Assembly (NCBI GenBank): GCA_910585825.1
Contig: CAJUEY010000002.1
Coordinates: forward strand, 72,713-136,712
Direction of reading: 5' to 3'
DNA length: 64,000 nt
Source: an uncultured Lachnospiraceae bacterium
GTDB taxonomy: Bacteria > Bacillota > Clostridia > Lachnospirales > Lachnospiraceae
Part shown: positions 1-8,500 of the stretch, in pieces
Numbering within the stretch: the first letter of the stretch is position 1
How the letters are laid out: each line of letters opens with the position of its first letter
Position numbers and translations under genes: made by a program
The notes under the pieces: model-generated
Told to the model about the DNA's origin: nothing
The model's input: the letters and a program-made list of their open reading frames with translations, nothing else
Database searches by the model: none

Positions 1-188
1 ATATCTTCAATATATAATTTGCTGGCGCCGGATAATTTTGCCCGTTCTTCTAAACCGTCTAATTCATCTTCCTGTCCGCAGTCAATACAGCAGCAGATTA
101 CGTCGTAATCATAATTCTCTTTCAGCCATGGGATAATGGCGGTAGTATCCAGTCCTCCGGAGTACGCTAAAACAACTTTCTCTTTCAT
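1..188 (-). CDS. argG: Argininosuccinate synthase, N-terminal part (runs off the window)
   Basis: The minus strand from 188 reads MKEKVVLAYSGGLDTTAI and continues into a CCIDCGQEDELDG segment. The SGGLDT block is the ATP-pyrophosphatase loop of argininosuccinate synthase, which joins citrulline and aspartate in the penultimate step of arginine synthesis. Only about 62 residues are present; the rest lies left of base 1. The start is supported by an AAGGAT ribosome site a few bases upstream. It is divergent from argC, so both arms of the arginine pathway share one control region. Family assignment is firm from the motif and context; nothing can be said about the C-terminus. Confidence 0.95.
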   Translation of the reverse strand, partial: MKEKVVLAYSGGLDTTAIIPWLKENYDYDVICCCIDCGQEDELDGLEERAKLSGASKLYIED

Positions 189-300
189 AATGAAAATTCA
201 TCCTTTCTTATTCTATATGTCATATTGACAGGTATTTTTGCTAAGAACTAATATACAACAACTCCATAAAAAAGGCAAGTGAAAAAATATACACAATTTT

Positions 301-410
301 ATAATTATTATACATTATTTTGTGGAAGATTTTGCGAAATATATTTGAAATATGGTTGCATAATTGTTTGAATGGATGTATAATTATGCAATCGGTTGTT
401 GCATTATTGT
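301..410. promoter_or_regulatory. argG/argC divergent control region with ArgR-like boxes
   Basis: The 342-bp gap 189-530 separates divergent argG and argC and contains no gene. It carries AT-rich imperfect palindromes of the form TGTATAATTATGCA (377-390), with related copies at 301-314 (ATAATTATTATACA), about 355-366 (GTTGCATAATTG) and about 399-410 (TTGCATTATTGT). They resemble ARG boxes bound by the ArgR/AhrC repressor (family knowledge: roughly TGAAT-AT-ATTCA). Repeated sites in an arginine-gene spacer fit arginine repression of both transcripts. A further inverted repeat, AAACCGTA at 415-422 against TACGGTTT at 466-473, lies in the argC leader. The boxes are seen; ArgR binding is inferred. 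Confidence 0.6.
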
Positions 411-530
411 ATGGAAACCGTAGTTTTTTCTTTACGGATAGAAGAATTTGTACTAATATATAAATTACGGTTTATGATAAAAAGATGTAGCTGATTAGAA
501 AATACATTATTAAGAAAGCAGAGTGATAAA

Positions 531-1598
531 ATGATAAAAGCAGGAATTATTGGGGCTACCGGATATGCGGGAGGAGAATTGGTGCGGATTCTTCTTGGAC
601 ACAAAAATGTGGAGATTAAATGGTACGGCTCAAAGAGCTATGTTGATCAGAAGTATGCGGATGTATATCAAAATATGTTTCAGCTAGTGGAAGATGTCTG
701 TCTGGACGACAATCTTCCAGAGCTGGCTAAGCAGGTGGATGTTATTTTTACGGCGACTCCTCAGGGGTATTTGGCATCCATTTTAACAGAAGAAATATTA
801 AACCAGGTGAAGATAATAGATTTGAGTGCAGATTACAGGATTAAGGATGTGTCTGTGTATGAAGAATGGTATCAGATTGAGCATAAATCTCCTCAGTTTA
901 TTCGGGAGGCTGTCTATGGACTTTGTGAGATTAACCGGGATCTGGTAAAAGAGGCAAGATTGATAGCGAATCCGGGATGTTATACAACATGTTCTATTTT
1001 AACGGCATATCCTTTGGTAAAGGAAGGATTGATTGATCCGGATTCTTTGATTATTGATGCAAAATCCGGGACTTCCGGAGCGGGAAGAGGGGCAAAGGTG
1101 CCGAATCTCTTTTGTGAAGTCAATGAAAATATCAAAGCATACGGCGTCACTTCCCACAGGCATACGCCGGAAATTGAAGAACAGCTGGGATATGCGGCCG
1201 GCAGGAAGCTCAAGGTGAATTTTACGCCTCATCTAGTTCCGATGAACCGGGGAATTCTGGCGACGGAATATGCATCGCTTAAGAAAATACCCCAAACGGA
1301 CGGAAGTCTTGCATACCCTTCTTATGAAGAGATAAAAGCAGTCTATGATAAATATTATGCAAATGAAGCATTTGTCCGGGTTTTAGAAAAAGATGTCTGT
1401 CCGGAAACGAAATGGGTAGAAGGCAGTAATTATGTAGATGTCAATTTCAAAATTGATACAAGGACGGGGCGTATCATTATGATGGGTGCTTTGGATAACC
1501 TGGTTAAGGGTGCGGCGGGCCAGGCGGTTCAGAATATGAATCTTTTATTTGGAGAGTGTGAGTCAGAGGGATTGACACTTGTTCCGATGTTTCCGTAA
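531..1598 (+). CDS. argC: N-acetyl-gamma-glutamyl-phosphate reductase
   Basis: NADPH-dependent reduction of N-acetylglutamyl phosphate to the semialdehyde, third step of arginine synthesis. The N-terminus has the dinucleotide-binding GATGYAGGEL loop (residues 8-17). The catalytic cysteine is Cys150 in ANPGCYTT, and a conserved SHRHTPEIEEQ stretch follows. Its 355 aa match the family. The start at 531 has only a weak purine-rich ribosome site (GCAGAG). It is the first gene of an argC-GNAT-argJ-argB-argD run on the plus strand, divergent from argG and probably under ArgR control. No anomalies seen. Confidence 0.95.
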   Translation: MIKAGIIGATGYAGGELVRILLGHKNVEIKWYGSKSYVDQKYADVYQNMFQLVEDVCLDDNLPELAKQVDVIFTATPQGYLASILTEEILNQVKIIDLSADYRIKDVSVYEEWYQIEHKSPQFIREAVYGLCEINRDLVKEARLIANPGCYTTCSILTAYPLVKEGLIDPDSLIIDAKSGTSGAGRGAKVPNLFCEVNENIKAYGVTSHRHTPEIEEQLGYAAGRKLKVNFTPHLVPMNRGILATEYASLKKIPQTDGSLAYPSYEEIKAVYDKYYANEAFVRVLEKDVCPETKWVEGSNYVDVNFKIDTRTGRIIMMGALDNLVKGAAGQAVQNMNLLFGECESEGLTLVPMFP

Positions 1599-1614
1599 AG
1601 GGTGGTTTTCACAT

Positions 1615-2082
1615 ATGAGCAGTCTGAGTTATACAATTCGTGAAATGAAAATGGAAGATTACCAGAAAATCTATCGTTTGTGGATGGGAATTAAAGGTTT
1701 TGGAATCCGAAGCATTGATGATTCCAAAGAGGGGATAGCGCGTTTTATCAGGCGGAATCCAACGACAAGTATCATAGCGGAATCAGAGGGTCAGATTGTA
1801 GGTACGATTCTTTGCGGACACGACGGAAGACGTGGATGTTTTTATCATGTCTGTGTAAAAGAAAATTTCCGGAAGAAAGGAATCGGAAAGGCAATGGCGG
1901 TGGCTGCGATGAAAGCGCTCCAGGAGGAAAAGATTAACAAAGTATGCCTGATTGCATTTACGGATAATGAAGTTGGGAATCAGTTTTGGAAGAGTGTAGG
2001 GTGGACGTTTCGCAAAGATTTAAATTATTATGATTTTACATTAAATGAAGAAAATATTACGAGATTTAATTTGTGCGGATAG
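1615..2082 (+). CDS. GNAT-family N-acetyltransferase inside the arginine operon
   Basis: A 155-aa protein with the GNAT acetyl-CoA signature RKKGIGKA in motif A (about residues 95-102), preceded by a beta-strand HVCVKENF and followed by a NEVGNQFWKSVGW motif-B region. I chose ATG 1615, with ribosome site AAAGGGTGG, rather than the longer in-frame start at 1579 that overlaps argC. The substrate is not evident. Its place between argC and argJ suggests a link to acetyl-glutamate or ornithine metabolism, but it lacks obvious similarity to the large ArgA. It could equally acetylate a small metabolite or protein. Function beyond acyl transfer is inferred only. Confidence 0.8.
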   Translation: MSSLSYTIREMKMEDYQKIYRLWMGIKGFGIRSIDDSKEGIARFIRRNPTTSIIAESEGQIVGTILCGHDGRRGCFYHVCVKENFRKKGIGKAMAVAAMKALQEEKINKVCLIAFTDNEVGNQFWKSVGWTFRKDLNYYDFTLNEENITRFNLCG

Positions 2083-2095
2083 GAGGAGCATTGAT

Positions 2096-3319
2096 ATGAA
2101 GAAGATAGCAGGCGGCGTGACTGCGGCAAAAGGATTTATGGCAGCATCTGCAGCAGCCGGAATTAAATATGAGAATCGGGAGGATATGGCTCTTATTTAC
2201 AGCCAGAAGCCATGCAGGCCGGCAGGTACTTTTACGACAAATGTGGTCAAAGCGGCTCCGGTGAAATGGGATAAAGCAATCGTAACAGAACAGGAATTTG
2301 TCCAGGCAGTTGTGGTAAATGCAGGAATTGCCAACGCCTGTACAGGGGAGGAAGGGCTTTCTTATTGCCGGCAGACGGCTCAAAAAGCCGCGGAACTTTT
2401 AGATGTTTCGGAAAATGAAGTTCTGGTGGCGTCTACCGGAGTAATTGGGCAGCAGCTTCCCATGGAACGCATTGTACAGGGGGTTGCACGCATGGCTTTG
2501 AAACTGGAAGGTTCTAAAGAGGCCGGATATCAGGCGGCAAAAGCGATTATGACAACAGATACCCATGAAAAAGAAGCAGCAGTTACATTTGAAGTTGGAG
2601 GAAAACAAGTTACAATCGGCGGTATGTGCAAAGGATCTGGAATGATTCATCCTAATATGTGTACGATGTTAAGTTTTCTGACAACCGATCTGGCAATTTC
2701 CAAAGAGCTTTTACAGGAGGCGCTGCGGGAAGATGTGGAGGATACCTATAATATGGTCTCGGTAGACGGTGATACCTCTACGAATGACACGGTTCTTCTT
2801 CTTGCGAACGGAGCAGCAGAAAATCCTGAAATTACAGAAAAAAATGCAGATTATGAAACGTTTAAGCAGGCATTAAACATGGTAAACCAGACATTGGCAA
2901 AGCAAATGGCGGGAGATGGAGAGGGCGCTACAGCGTTGTTTGAAGTGAAGGTGATGGGGGCGGCAAGCAAAGACGCAGCAAAGCGTTTGAGCAAATCAGT
3001 GATCACGTCCAGTTTGACAAAAGCAGCAATTTACGGGCATGACGCCAATTGGGGGCGGATTCTCTGCGCCATGGGATATTCCGGTGTTTCCTTTGATCCG
3101 GAAAAAGTAGATTTGTTTTTTGAAAGTGCAGCAGGAAAAATACAGATTGTTCAAAACGGAGTTGCATTGGATTACAGTGAAGAAATCGCGACGAAAATTC
3201 TTTCCGAACCGGAAGTGACTGCCATTGCAGATGTAAAGATGGGCAAATATGAGGCGGCGGCATGGGGTTGTGATTTGACTTATGATTATGTAAAAATTAA
3301 TGCAGATTATCGTTCTTGA
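2096..3319 (+). CDS. argJ: Bifunctional glutamate N-acetyltransferase / ornithine acetyltransferase
   Basis: Recycles the acetyl group from N-acetylornithine to glutamate; many members also use acetyl-CoA. The 407-aa product carries the self-cleavage motif GSGMIHPNMCTML, where Thr190 would become the N-terminal nucleophile of the beta chain. The residue before it is Cys rather than the more usual Ala. The downstream GHDANWGRI block is also present. ATG 2096 follows a full AGGAGG at 2081-2086 and is preferred over an upstream in-frame start at 2045, which lies inside the GNAT gene. Its presence means the pathway is the cyclic type, fitting the absence of argE here. Confidence 0.95.
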   Translation: MKKIAGGVTAAKGFMAASAAAGIKYENREDMALIYSQKPCRPAGTFTTNVVKAAPVKWDKAIVTEQEFVQAVVVNAGIANACTGEEGLSYCRQTAQKAAELLDVSENEVLVASTGVIGQQLPMERIVQGVARMALKLEGSKEAGYQAAKAIMTTDTHEKEAAVTFEVGGKQVTIGGMCKGSGMIHPNMCTMLSFLTTDLAISKELLQEALREDVEDTYNMVSVDGDTSTNDTVLLLANGAAENPEITEKNADYETFKQALNMVNQTLAKQMAGDGEGATALFEVKVMGAASKDAAKRLSKSVITSSLTKAAIYGHDANWGRILCAMGYSGVSFDPEKVDLFFESAAGKIQIVQNGVALDYSEEIATKILSEPEVTAIADVKMGKYEAAAWGCDLTYDYVKINADYRS

Positions 3320-3353
3320 GGAAAGCTGTGCTGACGGAAGAGAGGAGTTTAAA

Positions 3354-4253
3354 ATGGAAGAAAAAGAAATACAGAAAAGCATGAGCAAAGCGGAAGTCCT
3401 GATTGAAGCGCTTCCTTATATTCAAAGATTCAATCGAAAGATTATTGTGGTCAAATATGGCGGCAGCGCTATGGTGGATGAAGAATTAAAACATCAGGTT
3501 ATTCAGGACGTCACTCTTTTAAAATTAGTCGGATTTAAACCGATTATTGTACATGGCGGCGGCAAAGAGATCAGTAAGTGGGTAGAGAAATCAGGCATGG
3601 AGCCGGAATTCGTAGGAGGACTCCGCAAAACCGATGCGGATACGATGGAAATTGCGGAAATGGTTCTCAATAAAGTGAATAAAAGCCTGGTGCAGCTGGT
3701 GCAGGAATTGGGCGTTCTTGCGGTTGGAATCAGCGGCAAAGACGGCGGACTTTTACAGGTAGAGAAGAAATATTCCAATGGAGAAGATATCGGTTTTGTG
3801 GGAGAAATTAAGGAAGTGAATCCAAAGATTCTTTATGATCTTCTGGAAAAAGACTTTCTTCCTATTGTGTGCCCCATTGGAATGGATGATCAGTTTTTAT
3901 CTTACAATATCAATGCGGATGATGCCGCCTGTGCAATTGCAAGAGCTGTTCAGGCAGAAAAACTGGCATTTTTAACAGATGTGGAAGGGGTATACAAAGA
4001 TCCCGGCGATAAAGATTCGTTGATTTCCGAGCTTACGGTTCCTGAGGCGAAAAAGCTGATTTCAGAAGGCAATATCGGCGGCGGTATGCTTCCCAAATTA
4101 AATAACTGTATGGATGCCATTGAAAACGGCGTTTCCAGAGTGCATATTTTAGACGGCAGAATTGCCCATTGCCTGCTTTTGGAAATCTTTACGAACAAGG
4201 GAATCGGAACGGCAATTCTGGGGGAAAAGGAGACGAAATATTATCATGAATAA
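3354..4253 (+). CDS. argB: Acetylglutamate kinase
   Basis: Phosphorylates N-acetylglutamate, normally the arginine-feedback step of the cyclic pathway. 299 aa of amino-acid-kinase fold: the phosphate-binding VVKYGGSAM near residue 30, VHGGGKEIS near 65, the SYNINADDAA nucleotide-site block and a C-terminal GGGMLPKL segment. ATG 3354 sits just downstream of GAGGAG and is preferred over 3300, which overlaps argJ. The stop codon overlaps the start of argD by 8 bp, suggesting translational coupling. Confidence 0.95.
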   Translation: MEEKEIQKSMSKAEVLIEALPYIQRFNRKIIVVKYGGSAMVDEELKHQVIQDVTLLKLVGFKPIIVHGGGKEISKWVEKSGMEPEFVGGLRKTDADTMEIAEMVLNKVNKSLVQLVQELGVLAVGISGKDGGLLQVEKKYSNGEDIGFVGEIKEVNPKILYDLLEKDFLPIVCPIGMDDQFLSYNINADDAACAIARAVQAEKLAFLTDVEGVYKDPGDKDSLISELTVPEAKKLISEGNIGGGMLPKLNNCMDAIENGVSRVHILDGRIAHCLLLEIFTNKGIGTAILGEKETKYYHE

Positions 4254-5445
4254 AGAGGAATATATCAAACAGTCAGAACAGGATTTGCTTCATACATACA
4301 ATCGTTATGGCGTTATTTTTGAATTTGGCAAGAGGGTTTATCTTTTTGATACAAACGGCAGGAAATATCTTGATTTTGCAGCCGGAATCGGCGTATGCGC
4401 TTTGGGCTATGACAATGAAGAGTATAATCAGGCTTTGAAAGATCAAATTGACAAATTAATGCATACATCAAACCTTTATTATAATCTTCCGATTATCAAA
4501 GCGGCAGGTATGTTGAAAAAAGCCAGCGGCATGGACCGGGTGTTTTTTACAAACAGCGGCGCGGAAGCGATTGAAGGGGCAATTAAGGCGGCGAAAAAAT
4601 ATGCTTATACCAGAGACGGCCATGCGGGCCATGAAATGATTGCCATGAAGAAATCTTTCCATGGAAGAAGCCTTGGAGCCTTGTCTGTCACTGGAAATAA
4701 GAATTATCAAAAGCCGTTTGAACCGCTGCTGGAGGGGGTTCGTTTTGCAGAATTTAATGATCTGGACAGTGTAAAAGAACTGATTAACGAAAAAACCTGC
4801 GGCATCATTTTCGAGACTGTGCAGGGAGAGGGAGGCATCTATCCGGCCAGTCAGGAATTTATGGAAGGCGTGGCAGAACTCTGCAGAGAGCATGATATTC
4901 TTCTGATTTTGGATGAAATACAGTGTGGAATGGGAAGATGCGGAGAAATGTTCGCATGGCAGAGCTATGGTGTGAAACCGGATATTATGACGTCTGCAAA
5001 AGCGTTGGGCAGCGGCGTTCCGGTAGGCGCATTTTTAATGACGGAACGGGTGGCAGAAAAATCTCTGGCGCCGGGAGACCACGGCACTACCTACGGAGGC
5101 AATCCCTTTGTGGGCGCGGCTGTATGCAAAGTTCTTGAGATTATGGAACGTGATAAGATGACAAAGCATGTGCAGATGGTTTCCGAATATCTTTGGAACC
5201 GTCTGGAGGAATTGAGGGTGAAACATGCCTGTGTCATAGATCATCGGGGTATGGGTTTGCTGCAGGGGCTGCAGATTACCCTTCCGGTGGGAGATGTGTC
5301 TCAAAAGGCATTGGAACGGGGACTTGTGTTGATTACGGCAGGTTCCGATGTGCTTCGTTTTATTCCGCCTCTTGTGATTGAAAAAGGACATGTGGATGAA
5401 ATGTTCCATATTTTGAATCAGGTTTTGACGGAACTGGAAGCATAA
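4246..5445 (+). CDS. argD: Acetylornithine aminotransferase
   Basis: Pyridoxal-phosphate class-III aminotransferase converting N-acetylglutamate semialdehyde to N-acetylornithine. Visible motifs are the GAEAIEGAIKAA cofactor loop, LILDEIQCGMGR with the cofactor-binding Asp, and Lys252 in TSAKALGSGVP as the Schiff-base lysine. 399 aa, the usual length. ATG 4246 lies inside the argB end and has GGGGAAAAGGAGA upstream; the longer in-frame start at 4162 is rejected because it lies wholly within argB. It is the last gene of the operon and is followed by a strong terminator. Confidence 0.95.
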   Translation: MNKEEYIKQSEQDLLHTYNRYGVIFEFGKRVYLFDTNGRKYLDFAAGIGVCALGYDNEEYNQALKDQIDKLMHTSNLYYNLPIIKAAGMLKKASGMDRVFFTNSGAEAIEGAIKAAKKYAYTRDGHAGHEMIAMKKSFHGRSLGALSVTGNKNYQKPFEPLLEGVRFAEFNDLDSVKELINEKTCGIIFETVQGEGGIYPASQEFMEGVAELCREHDILLILDEIQCGMGRCGEMFAWQSYGVKPDIMTSAKALGSGVPVGAFLMTERVAEKSLAPGDHGTTYGGNPFVGAAVCKVLEIMERDKMTKHVQMVSEYLWNRLEELRVKHACVIDHRGMGLLQGLQITLPVGDVSQKALERGLVLITAGSDVLRFIPPLVIEKGHVDEMFHILNQVLTELEA

Positions 5446-5480
5446 TTAATAATAGAAGATGAGGCTGTCAGAAACAGCAA

Positions 5481-5532
5481 AAACTGCAGGATGTCACACT
5501 CGACTTGAGTGATCATATCCTGCAGTTTTTTA
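5481..5532. terminator. Bidirectional intrinsic terminator between argD and the GH2 gene
   Basis: AAACTGCAGGAT pairs with ATCCTGCAGTTT around an inner CACTC/GAGTG stem. A T-run follows on the plus strand, and the left-hand A-run gives TTTTT on the minus strand. It serves the convergent argD and galactosidase transcripts. Confidence 0.85.
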
Positions 5533-5564
5533 TTTCCGTCCTCCCTTTAGAGAGGACGGAGCAT

Positions 5565-8500
5565 TTACTTTAATTTTGGATTTTTCATGCCTGCTTTTGT
5601 AAGTTTTTTCTTAAATGCGCTTTTTTTCTTTCCTTTTAACTTCTTTGTGCCTTTGACTGTAATGCCGGATTTTGCTTTCTTGAAAGCGCCTTTGCCAATC
5701 GTAACATTTGTTTCCTGGAATGTGATCGTCTTTAATTTTTTACATTTGGCAAATGCATTTTTACCGATTGCAGCCACATATTTGCCGAGCTTAACGGTTT
5801 TTAGCTTTGTGGCGCTCTGAAATACTTTGTCATTGATCTTTACAACGCGGCAGGATATCTTTTTGATAGAAACGGTATCCGGTATTGTGATTTTAGATGC
5901 CTTTTTATTGGTCAGTTTTACAGCTGCAACAGTATTTGCTTTTGTATCGATTACCTGATATTCCACACTGTCTATTGTGATTTTATCATTGAGAGTGAGA
6001 ACATCCGAAGGATTAGGATCAGGATCGTCATCTTTATTATCCGGATCTGGACCTGGCGGAGTAATGACAGGAGTATCCGGACCCGGCGGTGTAACGACCG
6101 GAGGATTTGGATTTACCGGTGGTTTTTCAGCGTTTGTTAAAGCAGCATAAGCGGCTTTGAGTGAATTTAAGCAGTTTTTCAGTTCGTTTCCGGTCATTGT
6201 GGCAGTATTCATATTTTTGATTGCTGTAATCTGGTTCTGGAACGGCTTATAACTCTCCGGTGTATAGTCTGTTTCATCCAGATCTTTGTAGTCTTCTAAT
6301 TTCTTGTCTAAAGCATCTGCATAGAATTCATGATAAGCGGTTTCTAATTTTTCAAGATTGTCCTGAATCTGCGCCTGATCGGGACTGCCAGTCATGGAGT
6401 TATTTATCTCGTTGATCAGATCCTGCAGTTTTGTATAACTTTCCAGATTCCCAAAGTCTTCTTTTAATTCGCTCTCATTGACTTCATTTTTGTAGTCATT
6501 CAGTTTTTCCTGAAGCGCAAGCTTTGGATTGACGGTCAACGTATAAGTTTTGGAATCCTTGCCGTCTTCGGAAACAGTGATGATTTTTACTTCTGTATGA
6601 CTCTTTTGTATCAGTGTAATAGCGGCATTTTCCGGGTTTTGGAATGTAATTTCACTGATATTGATCGGCGATGCGCTTACATGGTAATCGGTCTTCTGAG
6701 GTTCAAATGAAATGGTTTCTTCTCCAATGGTTAAGCCGTCTAAAGAAGCGGATGTATTTTGAGTATAGGTATAATCCGGCTTTAAAACTTCTATCTCATT
6801 TAATCCGATAAATTTATTGGCTTCGTGTCCAAATGTGAAACGTATTGCCTGTGGGTTAATCAGTTTTTCCAATTGATAGCTTTTGCCGATGGTAACGCCG
6901 GTTGTATAACCTTCTATGTCTGTCGGTTCAGAATAGCTGACAGGTATCCATTCCGCTTCAAGCATTTTTGTCTTTTCGTTATATTGACATCCATAGGCAT
7001 ATTCGATGGTTACCTTGCTGGGAAGCACGGAAGATGCTTTGTCGTTGTCATTGTCAGATTTGAAGAAATATAAATTAATCTTGTCTGTTGTAATGGCAGT
7101 TGCCCAGTCCATGGCTATCTGAATATTATCCTGCGCTTTATCTACGTTTTTATTGTTCCAGTCAGACCAACGAGAGGTAGATGAGCCATTATCAATTAAG
7201 ACGCCGTCGGTAATGGCAGTCAGTGTATCGTTATATGTTTTATCTCCAGTCCCGGTTGTGGTGGAACCGTTTTCAACGCCGTTATCCGTCAGGTGATCCC
7301 GTTCTCCTTCTATGGCGACATTTGTATAGGTGACATTAGGAGTTGCTACACGTATGGTCGCTTTTGTCGGGTATTCTCTGCCGAGCGCCGTGACTACGCC
7401 GGTAATGGGAACGATTGATCCGATTTCTGAGAATGAGGCTTGCGTGATATCGTTTGTATGCCAGCTTACCGGAAATTCTATAAATGTGTCGCCGTCAATA
7501 TCATAGGTCATGGAAGAGGTGGGCAGCGTGGGCATTACGTTTGGAGCCGTGCAGAGAGAAAATCCCTGTACACCGGCGATTTCATTATATACATGTACGT
7601 TAATGGACAGATGATGTTCCGTATCCTGATCTGTGAAGGAACCGGTGATCGTAAAATCGCCTTTTTGACTAAGCTTACCGGTATCGTAGGAATTCCAGGA
7701 AGCGTCAAAGGTTTTCTTTGTGCCGTCTGTATAAACGGCGGATATTGTTTTTGGCAGAGCCTCTGTAATATCCGGCGTGCCGACCGGAACATAGCAATGT
7801 CTTTTTAAGGTATAGCTTTCAAGCTGATTGGAGGATGCATCAGTAACGGTTTTGGTCTTTACGGTAACAGAAGAGGAAGTAAGACCGGAGGATTCCGCAG
7901 TTACGGTGAAACTGCCGCTTTCTTTTGTGGAACGCACGATGACAAGCGCTTTGCCGCCGTAAGCTTTGATCGATGCGGATGTACTGCCAAATAAAACGGA
8001 GGACTGCTGATATTTATCCCTGGTCGCCTGGTCTCCGTTATCCACACCAAGAATTTCCCCATTGCCGGTGAGAGAAAAGCGGATGGTGTTGTCTGCAGTG
8101 GTTTTCAAATTTCCGTCTGCATCTGTGACGTCTACCGTAATGTAGGAAAGACTGCTTCCGTCTGCATAGATCTCAGATTTGTCTGAGGATGCGGAAAGTT
8201 TGCTGACGCTACCCGGCGTGGTGATGGATTTGGTTCCAATGCATTGTTCTGTGATTTCGGTATTTCCGTCATACGCTTTTGCAAAAATAGTTCCGTTTGA
8301 AAAACTGACCATAAATTTTGAATATTGGCTTGCGGCGTCAGTTCCATTGACTGCCGTGCAGAGGGAACTGTTTTCTGTGGCTGTGGAATATGTATAATAT
8401 TTATGACCGGCGTTTGTCGTATTGACGGTTCGGGTGGCTGTTGCGAGTTTTGTCGTCGTATTTCCGACTGTGCGGTACAATTCCACTTTGGGAGCATTGC

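Noticed and set aside
1579..1614. Longer N-terminus for the GNAT gene
   Set aside because: Overlaps the argC end, lacks a ribosome site, and adds residues outside the GNAT fold; ATG 1615 is better.
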